DNA of 64,000 bases from Pseudoduganella lutea (GTDB lineage: Bacteria > Pseudomonadota > Gammaproteobacteria > Burkholderiales > Burkholderiaceae_D). The stretch's first letter is position 1. Every line of letters starts with the position of its first letter. Below are positions 21,389 through 30,581 of the stretch, piece after piece. The stretch lies in contig NZ_CP035913.1 of the NCBI RefSeq assembly GCF_004209755.1, positions 4,898,001 through 4,962,000 of the forward strand, in the 5' to 3' direction. The translations under genes and the position numbers were made by a program. Under the pieces are notes generated by a model. That model saw nothing but the letters and a program-made list of their open reading frames with translations, made no database searches and was not told the origin of the DNA.

Positions 21389-21583
21389 ATGAAATGGACG
21401 GACATCACGGCGATCGCGGAAGCGCTGTATGACAAGTATCCGCACCTGGATCCCACGGCAATCCGTTTCACGGACCTGCACAACTGGGTCGTGACGCTCG
21501 AAGGCTTCGACGACGACCACAAGCGCGGCGGCGAAAAGATCCTGGAAGCGATCCAGCAGGCGTGGATCGATGAAGCACAGTAA
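21389..21583 (+). CDS. iscX: IscX (small Fe-S assembly regulator)
   Basis: 64 residues, the family length. It contains [17 protein letters not shown] and the iron/IscS-interacting acidic region [17 protein letters not shown]. IscX modulates IscS activity and may bind iron. The end overlaps the downstream methyltransferase start by 14 bases, suggesting continued operon translation. Confidence 0.95.
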   Translation: MKWTDITAIAEALYDKYPHLDPTAIRFTDLHNWVVTLEGFDDDHKRGGEKILEAIQQAWIDEAQ

Positions 21584-22469
21584 GGCCGCGAAAGCGGTGC
21601 TGCCCACCACGGTGACGGATATCCCGGAAATCAAGCCGGGCCAGTCCGTCGCGCTGCTGCAGGAACTGCACATCCTCACGCGCGATGGCAAGCTGAACCA
21701 GGACAGCCGGCGCAAGCTCAAGCAGGTCTATCACTTGTACCAGTTCATCGAGCCGCTGCTGAACGACGTGGTGAAGGAGAAGGGCGCCGTGTCGCTGGTC
21801 GACCATGGCGCAGGCAAGTCCTACCTCGGCTTCATCCTGTATGACCTGTTCTTCAAGGCGCTGCAGGGCGACGCGCACCGCGATTCGCATATCTACGGCA
21901 TCGAGACGCGCGACGAGCTGGTGCAGCGTTCGCGCGAGCTGGCCGCGAAGTTCGACTTCCCGGGCATGTCGTTCCTGCCCCTGTCGGTGGCCGAGTCGAC
22001 GACCTCGTCCGAACTGCCGCCGACGGTCGACATCGTCACCGCGCTGCACGCCTGCAATACGGCGACGGATGACGCGATCGACTTCGCACTGAAAAAACGC
22101 GCAAAGCACATCGTGCTCGTGCCGTGCTGCCAGGCCGAAGTGGCAACGGTGCTCAAGAAAAACAAGGGCCAGTCGCTCGGCAAGAGCGCGCTCACGGAAA
22201 TCTGGCGCCACCCGATCCACACCCGCGAATTCGGCAGCCAGATCACCAACGTGCTGCGCTGCCTGCAGCTGGAAGCGCACGGCTACCAGGTCAACGTGAC
22301 GGAGCTGGTGGGCTGGGAGCATTCGATGAAGAACGAACTGATCATTGCCACGTACAAGAACCTGCCGCGCAGGCGCCCGGCCGACCGACTGAAGGAAGTG
22401 CTCGATACGGTCGGCTTGCAGGAAATGGGCGACCGTTTCTATACGGGCGCGGAGGCTGGCCATGAGTGA
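21570..22469 (+). CDS. Class I SAM-dependent methyltransferase appended to the isc operon
   Basis: 299 residues. The SAM-binding loop is [14 protein letters not shown], with the acidic residue after the second strand in [29 protein letters not shown] and HIVLVPCC follow. The pattern resembles the METTL25/RRNAD1-like methyltransferase group. The substrate cannot be assigned. The CC pair after the fourth strand is notable. It overlaps iscX by 14 bases and the next gene by 8 bases, so it belongs to the same transcript as the Fe-S genes. Confidence 0.82.
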   Translation: MKHSKAAKAVLPTTVTDIPEIKPGQSVALLQELHILTRDGKLNQDSRRKLKQVYHLYQFIEPLLNDVVKEKGAVSLVDHGAGKSYLGFILYDLFFKALQGDAHRDSHIYGIETRDELVQRSRELAAKFDFPGMSFLPLSVAESTTSSELPPTVDIVTALHACNTATDDAIDFALKKRAKHIVLVPCCQAEVATVLKKNKGQSLGKSALTEIWRHPIHTREFGSQITNVLRCLQLEAHGYQVNVTELVGWEHSMKNELIIATYKNLPRRRPADRLKEVLDTVGLQEMGDRFYTGAEAGHE

Positions 22470-23142
22470 CGACACGATCCGCCTGTCCAAGCGGGTAATG
22501 GACGAGAAGGGCTGCTCGCGGCGCGAAGCGGAGCTGTACATCGAAGGCGGCTTCGTGCTGGTCGACGGTGCCGTCGTCGAAGAGCCGGGCGCCCGCGTGG
22601 CGCCGGCGCAGACGGTGGCGCTGGCGCCCGATGCCACGCTGCTGGAGATCGTGCCGGTCACGATCTTGCTGAACAAACCGGCTGGCGCCGACGCGCTGCG
22701 CTGCCTGTCGGAAGAGACGCTGCACCGCAGCGGCCATGGGGGCGAGCGCTTCCTGAAGCGCCACCTGCACAACCTGACGCCCGCGCTGCCGCTCGACGCC
22801 TCGGCCAGCGGGCTGTTCGTGTTCACGCAGGATTACCGGGTGATCCGCAAGCTCGTCGACGAACCGGGCTCCGTCGAGCAGGAACTGGTTGTCGACGTCG
22901 ACGGCACGATCGTCGACAATGGCCTTGCCCAGCTGAACCAGGGCGCCACGAAGGTGAGCTGGCAAAACGAACGCCGGCTGCGCTTTGCCGTGAAGGGGCC
23001 GAAGCCCAGCCAGATCGACCGGATGTGCGGCGCCGTCGGCCTCACGCCAACCGCCGTCAAGCGCCTGCGCATCGGGCGTGTGTCGATGGGCAGCCTGCCG
23101 GCCGGCCAATGGCGCTACCTGCTGGGTTACGAACGCTTCTGA
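22462..23142 (+). CDS. RsuA/RluF-type rRNA pseudouridine synthase
   Basis: 226 residues. An N-terminal S4 RNA-binding domain (IRLSKRVMDEKGCSRREAE) is followed by a shortened pseudouridine synthase domain. The catalytic loop is LPLDASASGLFVFTQD, with the catalytic Asp conserved but the usual GRLDxxTxGL replaced by PLDASASGL. GLTPTAVKRLRIGRVSMG is the typical C-terminal block. The target is probably 23S rRNA (RluF-like), but a specific base cannot be named. Last gene of the isc-linked transcript; a large hairpin follows. Confidence 0.85.
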   Translation: MSDDTIRLSKRVMDEKGCSRREAELYIEGGFVLVDGAVVEEPGARVAPAQTVALAPDATLLEIVPVTILLNKPAGADALRCLSEETLHRSGHGGERFLKRHLHNLTPALPLDASASGLFVFTQDYRVIRKLVDEPGSVEQELVVDVDGTIVDNGLAQLNQGATKVSWQNERRLRFAVKGPKPSQIDRMCGAVGLTPTAVKRLRIGRVSMGSLPAGQWRYLLGYERF

Positions 23143-23152
23143 CCCGCCCAAA

Positions 23153-23215
23153 AAAACTGGGGACGTACCCGTGTTTGGAGGAAATTTCCTCTAAACAGGG
23201 GTACGTCCCCAGTTT
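23153..23215. repeat. 63-bp inverted repeat between convergent genes
   Basis: Outer arms AAAACTGGGGACGTACCC (23153-23170) and GGGTACGTCCCCAGTTTT (23198-23215) enclose a second palindrome centred on GAGGAAATTTCCTC. Nearly the whole unit is self-complementary. Lying between the pseudouridine synthase (+) and the HNH gene (-), it can act as a bidirectional terminator. Confidence 0.92.
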
Positions 23216-23229
23216 TGCTTTCTGTTATC

Positions 23230-23541
23230 TTATTTCCGCTTCTTGCTGTTCGCCGTTGCCGTGGTCGTATAGAACTCCGGTGGCTTGCGGGCGACCCAGT
23301 CGATGAACGTGCGGATATCGTCGTTTTCCCGTAGCTTGTCCCACGTGTGATACGTGCGGAACAATTCTTTTTCGGTAAAGACCGAGTGGATCTTGCGGTG
23401 GCAGATCTTATGGATGGGGAATTGGGCGCGGCCCTTGAACGTCTTCGGCACCAGGTGGTGCCGGTCGATGTTGGCGGTGCCGAGCGGGCGTCCGCACAAT
23501 GGGCACAGCGGTTCGGCGGGGGTGTCGTCGTCCGGTTTCAT
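23230..23541 (-). CDS. Small HNH-type nuclease-like protein
   Basis: 103 residues from the ATG at 23541. A zinc knuckle CPLCGRPL is followed by the HNH core IDRHHLVPK, then IHKICHRKIHSVF and a C-terminal TFIDWVARKPPEFY segment. This is the layout of small HNH domain proteins. The DNA or RNA target is unknown; it is not next to a methylase, toxin or phage gene, so a housekeeping role is possible. It is transcribed in the same direction as the RDD gene, 37 bp downstream of it. Confidence 0.8.
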   Translation of the reverse strand: MKPDDDTPAEPLCPLCGRPLGTANIDRHHLVPKTFKGRAQFPIHKICHRKIHSVFTEKELFRTYHTWDKLRENDDIRTFIDWVARKPPEFYTTTATANSKKRK

Positions 23542-23578
23542 CCGCCGCAAATGAGGGCGGCAATGGCCGCGCGCAAGG

Positions 23579-24106
23579 TCAGGCTGCCTTGGCGGCAGCC
23601 TTCTTTGCAGGCTTCGGCAACTGCACGAGGCGCGTGCCGGCGATGCGGTCGTGCAGGAATTGCCGGTCGCGGTCGAGGAAGGCCGTCAGCGACCACGCAC
23701 CGATGCCGATGGCGATGGCGCCCAGCGCATGCCAGTGCTCCAGCCCGAACACCCGGCTGGCGATGAGCGCCGGCAGCACCCACATCCAGGCCAGCAGGTA
23801 ACGCAGCGCGGCGCGCTGGAGCGGCAATGGCGCGCCGTCGGGCAGCGTGACGCGCAGGCGCCACGTCTGCATGGCCAGTGTTTGGCCCTTGCGGCTCCAT
23901 TGATGGATGAAATACGCGCCCAGCACGAGGAACGCCAGCGCCTGGCGGCCATGCTCGACGGCGGCGGCATGGCTGGCGTCGACGGCGAATTCGAACACGA
24001 GGAATGGCAGGAACAGGGCGGCAAACGCGAGCAGCAGTTCATACACCATCGACACCAGGCGGCGCCTGATCGAGGGCATGGATACTGCCGCGTTATCTGG
24101 CTGCAT
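23579..24106 (-). CDS. RDD family membrane protein
   Basis: 175 residues. SIRRRLVSMVYELLLAF contains the RDD-type Arg/acidic start of the first helix. Further helices are ALAFLVLGAYFIHQW, YLLAWMWVLPALIA and GAIAIGIGAWSLTAFL. The QFLHDRIAGTRLV block is the RDD C-terminal signature. Function unknown; some members are ion transport-related. It overlaps the DUF3106 gene by 14 bases, last in the ECF sigma cluster. Confidence 0.9.
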   Translation of the reverse strand: MQPDNAAVSMPSIRRRLVSMVYELLLAFAALFLPFLVFEFAVDASHAAAVEHGRQALAFLVLGAYFIHQWSRKGQTLAMQTWRLRVTLPDGAPLPLQRAALRYLLAWMWVLPALIASRVFGLEHWHALGAIAIGIGAWSLTAFLDRDRQFLHDRIAGTRLVQLPKPAKKAAAKAA

Positions 24107-24890
24107 TGGGAGAGCCCGACACGGTGGATGCCGGCGCTGCCGGCGTTGCCGGGGCGGCAGGGGGCGCGGAAGCGGCCGGTGACGGCGGGTTCTGCTGCAT
24201 CATCACGGCTGGCGTAGCGGCTCCTTCGAGCGGATACACGAGTTCCTGGGCCGGCTGCGGCGCAGGGGCCGGGGCAGGCGAGGGCACGGGCGCCGGCGAC
24301 GTGGACGTCATGGCCGGCGGGGGCGCGACCGGGCCGTGCGGCTTGACCGGTTGCGGTGTCTTGGCCAGGCTCTGCGCGGGCGTGGGCGGCTTGGCGACCT
24401 GCTGCTTTTTCGCCGTCCCGGCCTTGGCCAGCTTGCGTTTTTCTTCGTCGGACAGCTGTTGGTATTCTTCCCACTGGGCCGCCTTCTTGCCGCCGACGGC
24501 GCGCTGGGCACGTGCGTAGTTTTCGCGCACGGCCTTGCGTTCCTCGGGCGACATTTCCGTCCAGGCGCGCATGCGTTCGAGCATGCGCTTTTTCTCGGTG
24601 GGTTTCATGGACGCATAGCGGCCGGCGATGTCGAGCCACTTTTGCTTGCGCACAGGCCCCAGGTCGTCCCAACCCGCCTTCAGCGGGCCAAGCGCTTCCT
24701 GCTGGGCAGGCGTGAGATCCTGCCAGCGCAATTCGGCGACGGAAGGCGCGAGCAATGCCGATGCGGAAGCCGCCGGTGACGGCGCCGCATCCGGACGGTT
24801 ATAGCGCAACGCAGCAACGCCGACGCCGATCGCAACGATCAGCGCGGCAATGCCACCAACTGCCCATGCACGCCCGTGCTTTTGCGCCAT
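24093..24890 (-). CDS. DUF3106 domain-containing protein
   Basis: 265 residues from the ATG at 24890. One N-terminal transmembrane helix (AVGGIAALIVAIGVGVAAL) is followed by an exported helical domain with repeated WxxLxPxQxxxLxPL and RxxMxxRMxxWxxMSPEERxxxRENY blocks characteristic of DUF3106, then a Pro/Ala/Gln-rich tail. The helical blocks resemble heavy-metal-resistance-type (CpxP/Spy-like) helical proteins, so a periplasmic sensing role in the sigma cluster is possible but unproven. Confidence 0.88.
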   Translation of the reverse strand: MAQKHGRAWAVGGIAALIVAIGVGVAALRYNRPDAAPSPAASASALLAPSVAELRWQDLTPAQQEALGPLKAGWDDLGPVRKQKWLDIAGRYASMKPTEKKRMLERMRAWTEMSPEERKAVRENYARAQRAVGGKKAAQWEEYQQLSDEEKRKLAKAGTAKKQQVAKPPTPAQSLAKTPQPVKPHGPVAPPPAMTSTSPAPVPSPAPAPAPQPAQELVYPLEGAATPAVMMQQNPPSPAASAPPAAPATPAAPASTVSGSPNAAR

Positions 24891-24892
24891 CC

Positions 24893-25300
24893 TCAACGCC
24901 CGCGCGTTTCGAGATAGGCGTTGAAGCCGTTATCCAGGTAGGCCGACAGCGGCAGTTCGTCCGACAGCAGGGCGGCATCCAGCTCCGCCAGCTCGGCGAT
25001 CGACTGCTGCTGCTCGTACTGGTAAACACCCACCATGCCGCCCACCACCAGCAACAGCGGCAGCACGACGGAGAAGCGGCTGATCCAGCCGATCGGTGCC
25101 GAGAAGAAACCGTTGCCGCCAGCGGTGGTAGCCACCGTGGCACTACGGGTCACGCGCACGTCGACGTGCGCTTTCTTGCGGGCCAGGGCAGCCTGGCGGG
25201 CGCTGGCAAGGCGGTCGGTCGTCGAAGCCGGCAAATCGTCCAGCTTCTCGTTGAGCGCATGGCGCACGCGGTAAGCGAAATTGATTTCTTCGGTATTCAT
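24893..25300 (-). CDS. DUF3619 family protein, probable anti-sigma partner
   Basis: 135 residues. The N-terminal cytosolic part (NTEEINFAYRVRHALNEKLDDLP) is followed by a transmembrane helix (VVLPLLLVVGGMVGVYQ) and a short outer tail ending in LSAYLDNGFNAYLETRGR. The start overlaps the sigma factor stop by four bases. This small membrane protein, fixed immediately after an ECF sigma gene, is best explained as its anti-sigma factor. That is inference from context. Confidence 0.88.
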   Translation of the reverse strand: MNTEEINFAYRVRHALNEKLDDLPASTTDRLASARQAALARKKAHVDVRVTRSATVATTAGGNGFFSAPIGWISRFSVVLPLLLVVGGMVGVYQYEQQQSIAELAELDAALLSDELPLSAYLDNGFNAYLETRGR

Positions 25301-25866
25301 AGTTTGATTCCCTTGGCTTTGAGTGCTTCGGCGAGAGTGTGAGTTGCTCTAGAGCAATGTGTTTTCACGCTCCCTTCGGAACATCCCATCGCTGCGGCCG
25401 TCTCTGCTACATCCATATCCTGCCAGTAACGCATAAGGAATGCTTCCCGTTGACGTGTCGGGAGTTTTTGCACTTCATCTTCAATGAGTTGCAAGGTCTG
25501 CATGCGCTCGACCTGGTCGGCGCTGGACTCGGCGGCCTGGGTGCCTTGTTCGGCCTCGTAGGATTCGAGTATATCAAAATCCTCATGTTCCTCCTGGGAA
25601 TTTCCCAGGCCGGAAAACAGGCTGACCCACGTGTTTCGCACCTTTTCGCGGCGGAAATAATCGAGGATGGTGGTTTGCAGGATGCGCTGGAACAGCAGGG
25701 GGAGTTCGGCGGCCGGCTTGTCGCCGTATTTCTCCGCCAGTTTGATCATTGCGTCCTGGACGATGTCCAGTGCTGCCTCATCCTTGCGTACCGCATAGAC
25801 CGCCTGCTTGAAGGCACGTCGTTCGACGTTTTCCAGAAAGTCCGAAAGTTCTTTATCTGTTGCCAT
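25297..25866 (-). CDS. ECF-type RNA polymerase sigma factor
   Basis: 189 residues. Region 2 contains AALDIVQDAMIKLAEKY and region 4 is LPTRQREAFLMRYWQDMDVAETAAAMGCSEGSVKTHCSRA, split here by families as the helix-turn-helix DVAETAAAMGCSEGSVKTH. The linker carries an acidic insertion (EEHEDFDILESYEAEQ). First gene of a four-gene cluster with DUF3619, DUF3106 and RDD, an arrangement common in Burkholderiales. I could not identify a convincing autoregulated promoter upstream. Confidence 0.92.
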   Translation of the reverse strand: MATDKELSDFLENVERRAFKQAVYAVRKDEAALDIVQDAMIKLAEKYGDKPAAELPLLFQRILQTTILDYFRREKVRNTWVSLFSGLGNSQEEHEDFDILESYEAEQGTQAAESSADQVERMQTLQLIEDEVQKLPTRQREAFLMRYWQDMDVAETAAAMGCSEGSVKTHCSRATHTLAEALKAKGIKL

Positions 25867-26360
25867 CAGGAGGGGGAAACGTGCCGTTGAGGTCTTCTAA
25901 GGAGTGCATCCTAGCAAAAATCAAGTATTCCCGCATTTTTTTGGCGCTTTTTGCCACGCTTATCCATTCTTCATGCACCGAACGGGAGCATCAAGACGGA
26001 AAAATCATAATATTCCTTGACCATTGATGGTGCAACGCAGTAACGTATGGAATGCTTCGCACACCACGAGGCTCCCAGATCGCGCGCCGCTGCACAAAAG
26101 GCCGCCGTGCCCGATCCGCTTTCATATGTCAGCAGTTTGCTCCAGCCCGTGCCAAAAGCGCGAGAGGTCGGCCGAACAGCTGCAGAAACTCAGGCAGAAA
26201 GAATCGCGTTACAGCGACCGTCTCGCACCCCACTACGGTTGGGGGAACAGCCGGCGTGACCGTGAATGAAAAGTATGCATGAGGGAGCTGTGGCGATAGG
26301 CTAACTTCGACAGGCAAGAGCATCCGTTCAATCTCCTATGGACCTTGAAAGGAATGTTTC
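25867..26360. other. Intergenic region between the sigma factor and ilvI, with a structured ilvI leader
   Basis: 494 bp without a credible gene; short overlapping ORFs at 26024-26282 look non-coding. The ilvI-proximal half has two stems. One has long arms GCGAGAGGTCG (26160-26170) and CGACCGTCTCGC (26215-26226). The other is CCCCA/TGGGG (26228-26244). A SD (AAAGGA) precedes the ilvI ATG at 26361. Confidence 0.5.
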
Positions 26361-28082
26361 ATGAACAACGAAGCAGCCATCACTGGCGCCGAGATACTCG
26401 TGCGCTGTCTGGCCGAAGAGGGCGTCGAACACGTCTTCGGCTATCCGGGAGGAGCAGTCCTCTATATCTACGACGCCATCTTCAAGCAAGACAAATTCCA
26501 GCACATCCTGGTTCGCCATGAGCAGGCCGCCATCCATGCAGCGGACGCGTACTCGCGCAGCTCGCAGAAGGTCGGCGTTGCCATCGTCACGTCGGGCCCC
26601 GGCGTCACCAATGCGGTGACCGGCCTGTCGACGGCCTATATGGATTCCGTGCCGATGGTCGTCATTTCCGGCCAGGTGCCGAGCCATGCCATCGGCCAGG
26701 ATGCCTTCCAGGAGTGCGACACCGTCGGCATCACGCGCCCGGTCGTCAAGCACAACTTCCTCGTCAAGGACGTCAAGGACCTGGCGGAAACCATCAAGAA
26801 GGCCTTCTATATCGCCAGCACCGGCCGTCCAGGCCCCGTGCTCGTCGATATCCCGAAGGACATCTCGATGCACAAGCATACGTTCTCCTATCCGAAGGAG
26901 ATCGAGATGCGCTCGTACCGCCCGGTCGACAAGGGCCATTCGGGCCAGATCCGCAAGGCGGTGCAGCTGCTGCTGTCGGCAGAGCGCCCGATGATCTACG
27001 CCGGCGGCGGCGTGATCCTGGCCAATGCAGCCCCCGAACTGAACAAACTGGCCGAGCGCCTCGGCTTCCCCATCACGAATACGCTGATGGGCCTGGGCGG
27101 CTCGCGCTCCTCGAGCGACCAGTGGGTGGGCATGCCCGGCATGCACGGCACCTACGAAGCGAACATGGCGATGCAGAACTGCGACGTGCTGATCGCCATC
27201 GGCGCCCGTTTCGACGACCGCGTGATCGGCAACCCGAAGCATTTCGCATCGAACCCCCGCAAGATCATCCACGTGGACATCGACCCGTCGTCGATCTCCA
27301 AGCGCGTGAAGGTGGACATCCCCATCGTCGGCAACGTCAAGGACGTGCTGGTCGAATTCCTCGCGCAGCTCGACGCGGCCGACCACCGGCCGAATCCGGC
27401 CCAGCTGTCGAAGTGGTGGAACCAGATCACCGAATGGCGCAACCGCGAGTGCCTGAAGTATCCAACGTCGGACCTGGTCATCAAGCCGCAGGCCGTGGTG
27501 GAAAAAGTCTACGAGATCACGCGCGGCGACGCGTTCATCACGTCGGACGTGGGCCAGCACCAGATGTGGGCCGCGCAGTACTACAAGTTCGACAAGCCGC
27601 GCCGCTGGATCAACTCCGGTGGCCTGGGCACGATGGGCGTCGGCTTGCCGTACGCGATGGGCGTGCAGATGGCGAATCCGGATGCGACGGTTGCCTGCAT
27701 CACCGGCGAGGGCTCGATCCAGATGAACATCCAGGAACTGGCTACCTGCAAGCAGTATCACCTGACGCCGAAGATCATCATGCTGAACAACCGCTTCCTG
27801 GGCATGGTTCGCCAGTGGCAGCAGCTGGACTACGGTTCGCGCTATTCCGAGTCGTACATGGATTCGCTGCCTGATTTCGAGAAGCTGGCCGAGGCCTATG
27901 GCCACGTCGGCATGCGCATCGAAAAGCCGGGCGACGTCGACGGCGCGCTGCGCGAAGCCTTCGGCATGAAGGACCGCCTGGTGTTCATGAACTTCATCAC
28001 CGACCAAAGCGAAAACGTGTGGCCGATGATCCAGACCGGCAAGGGCCTGTCCGAAATGCTGCTTGGTTCGGAGGACCTCTGA
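26361..28082 (+). CDS. ilvI: Acetolactate synthase large (catalytic) subunit
   Basis: 573 residues. Thiamine-diphosphate enzyme starting MNNEAAITGAEILVRCLAEEG. It has the active-site Glu region HEQAAIHAADAYSR, an FAD-binding middle domain and the metal motif ITGEGSIQMNIQEL followed by IIMLNN. GEG stands in place of the more usual GDG; I recall this as a variant found in betaproteobacterial enzymes. It condenses pyruvate (or pyruvate plus 2-ketobutyrate) to acetolactate (acetohydroxybutyrate), the first common step to Val, Leu and Ile. Followed immediately by its regulatory subunit. Confidence 0.96.
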   Translation: MNNEAAITGAEILVRCLAEEGVEHVFGYPGGAVLYIYDAIFKQDKFQHILVRHEQAAIHAADAYSRSSQKVGVAIVTSGPGVTNAVTGLSTAYMDSVPMVVISGQVPSHAIGQDAFQECDTVGITRPVVKHNFLVKDVKDLAETIKKAFYIASTGRPGPVLVDIPKDISMHKHTFSYPKEIEMRSYRPVDKGHSGQIRKAVQLLLSAERPMIYAGGGVILANAAPELNKLAERLGFPITNTLMGLGGSRSSSDQWVGMPGMHGTYEANMAMQNCDVLIAIGARFDDRVIGNPKHFASNPRKIIHVDIDPSSISKRVKVDIPIVGNVKDVLVEFLAQLDAADHRPNPAQLSKWWNQITEWRNRECLKYPTSDLVIKPQAVVEKVYEITRGDAFITSDVGQHQMWAAQYYKFDKPRRWINSGGLGTMGVGLPYAMGVQMANPDATVACITGEGSIQMNIQELATCKQYHLTPKIIMLNNRFLGMVRQWQQLDYGSRYSESYMDSLPDFEKLAEAYGHVGMRIEKPGDVDGALREAFGMKDRLVFMNFITDQSENVWPMIQTGKGLSEMLLGSEDL

Positions 28083-28083
28083 T

Positions 28084-28575
28084 ATGCGACACATTATCTC
28101 TGTACTGCTTGAAAACGAAGCAGGTGCCCTGTCCCGCGTCGTCGGCCTGTTCTCGGCGCGCGGCTACAACATCGAAACGCTGACCGTGGCGCCCACCGAG
28201 GATCCAACGCTGTCGCGCATGACGATCGTCACCAGCGGCTCGGACGACATCATCGAACAGATCACCAAGCACCTGAACCGCCTCATCGAAGTGGTGAAAG
28301 TGGTGGACCTGACCGAAGGCCAGCACATCGAGCGCGAGCTCATGCTGATCAAGGTGCGGGCGGTAGGCAAGGAGCGCGAAGAGATGAAGCGCACCGCGGA
28401 CATTTTCCGTGGCCGCATCATCGACGTGACCGAAAAAACCTACACGATCGAGCTGACCGGTGCAAAGAGCAAGCTCGATGCCTTCATCGACGCGATCGAC
28501 CGTACCTCGATCCTGGAAACGGTCCGCACGGGCGGTTCCGGCATCGGCCGCGGCGAGCGGATCCTGAAGCTCTGA
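28084..28575 (+). CDS. ilvH: Acetolactate synthase small (regulatory) subunit
   Basis: 163 residues from the ATG at 28084, one base after the ilvI stop. The N-terminal ACT domain begins MRHIISVLLENEAGALSRVVGLFSARGYNIETL, given here only as the start MRHIISVLLENEAG. The C-terminal domain contains AKSKLDAFIDAID. It confers valine feedback inhibition and activates the catalytic subunit. An in-frame GTG-like start upstream inside ilvI is unlikely. Confidence 0.96.
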   Translation: MRHIISVLLENEAGALSRVVGLFSARGYNIETLTVAPTEDPTLSRMTIVTSGSDDIIEQITKHLNRLIEVVKVVDLTEGQHIERELMLIKVRAVGKEREEMKRTADIFRGRIIDVTEKTYTIELTGAKSKLDAFIDAIDRTSILETVRTGGSGIGRGERILKL

Positions 28576-28599
28576 TCACCGGCCAGGCCGGACCAGTAA

Positions 28600-29655
<1,056 letters not shown>

Positions 29656-29676
29656 TCGGTTTGCGCGTCACGGAAA

Positions 29677-29701
29677 ACGGCCCTCGCGGGCCGTTTTTTT
29701 T
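29677..29701 (+). terminator. Rho-independent terminator after ilvC
   Basis: ACGGCCC-TCGC-GGGCCGT stem followed by a run of eight T, 22 bases after the ilvC stop codon. Confidence 0.95.
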
Positions 29702-29707
29702 CGCCGC

Positions 29708-29787
29708 AATATTTCCTAAAATCGGGGACTGTCCCCGATTTTAGGAAATATTTCCAGGAAATGGGGACAGTCCCCGAATTCTGGAAA
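29708..29787. repeat. Double hairpin repeat downstream of ilvC
   Basis: First unit 29708-29752: perfect 22-bp arms (AATATTTCCTAAAATC plus GGGGAC) around a single T. Second unit 29751-29787: GGGGACAGTCCCC core with TTTCCAG/CTGGAAA outer arms and a mismatched middle. Both combine the GGGGAC-GTCCCC module with a TTTCC/GGAAA module seen in other hairpins here. Confidence 0.93.
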
Positions 29788-29822
29788 TATTTCCTTGGCG
29801 GGCTTCGAGGGCAACAATCGAT

Positions 29823-30581
29823 TCAGGCGGTGCTGCGCTGCTTTTCCAGCGCCGCCAGCAGTGCGTCGATATAGGTGCGGCTGGCACGCAATGGCGTGCC
29901 GTCGCGCAGGCGCAGCAAGGCGTCGCGGTTGCCCAGCGTGCGCAGTTCCGCTACGCGGTCGACCCGCACGATGGCGGAGCGGTGCACGCGGGCAAACACG
30001 GCCGGATCGAGCGCTTCAATCAACCGGTGCAGCGGCGTGCGCACGAGGTATTCCCGGCCGGCCACGTGCAACGTGGCGTAATCGCCGGCCGCATCGATCC
30101 ATTCCACGTCGTCCGCCGGCACGAACACAAGGCGGCTGCCGTAGCGCACGGTAAAGCGTGACAGGTATCCGGCCTGCGGTCGCGGGTCCACCATCGGGGA
30201 CGGCGTGGCCTGGTGCCGGAAGCGCCACGCCTGCCGCGCCCGCGCCACCGCTTCGGCGAAGCGCTCGTCTTCCACGGGTTTCAACAGGTAGTCGACGACG
30301 TCCAGTGCGAACGCCTGCACGGCGAACTGTTCGTAGGCCGTCAGCAGCACGGCCAGCGGACGTTCCGACGCCGGCAGGGCGGCCAGCACGTCGAGCCCGT
30401 TCAGGCCCGGCATGTCGACGTCGAGGAACACCAGGTCCGGCCGTGACTCGCGGATGCCGGCCAGCGCCGCGGGGCCGTCGCCGAGTTCCGCCAGAACGTC
30501 GATATCCGGGCAGTGCCGCAGCCGGGCCAGCACGCCGGCGCGCGCGAGCGGCTCGTCGTCGATGACGAGGGCGCGCATCAT
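29823..30581 (-). CDS. LytTR-family response regulator
   Basis: 252 residues. The receiver domain begins MMRALVIDDEPLARAGV, with phosphoacceptor Asp in LVFLDVDMPG, the Thr in LLTAYEQF and Lys in LLKPVED. The C-terminal LytTR DNA-binding domain contains VEWIDAAGDYATLHV and FARVHRSAIVRVDRV. The start overlaps the kinase stop by ATGA, so the pair is co-translated. It presumably binds direct-repeat LytTR sites; the target genes are not visible. Confidence 0.93.
   Translation of the reverse strand: MMRALVIDDEPLARAGVLARLRHCPDIDVLAELGDGPAALAGIRESRPDLVFLDVDMPGLNGLDVLAALPASERPLAVLLTAYEQFAVQAFALDVVDYLLKPVEDERFAEAVARARQAWRFRHQATPSPMVDPRPQAGYLSRFTVRYGSRLVFVPADDVEWIDAAGDYATLHVAGREYLVRTPLHRLIEALDPAVFARVHRSAIVRVDRVAELRTLGNRDALLRLRDGTPLRASRTYIDALLAALEKQRSTA

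Noticed and set aside
26160..26230. Glycine-riboswitch-like string (GCCGAA ... AAACTCAGGCAGAAAG) upstream of ilvI
   Set aside because: It lacks the conserved CTCTCAGGC/GGAC core and the paired P1 of a glycine aptamer, and the downstream gene is not a glycine gene. Kept only as an unnamed structured leader.
26024..26282. Leader peptide for ilvI attenuation
   Set aside because: The short frames here contain no run of Leu, Ile or Val codons and have no ribosome-binding site.
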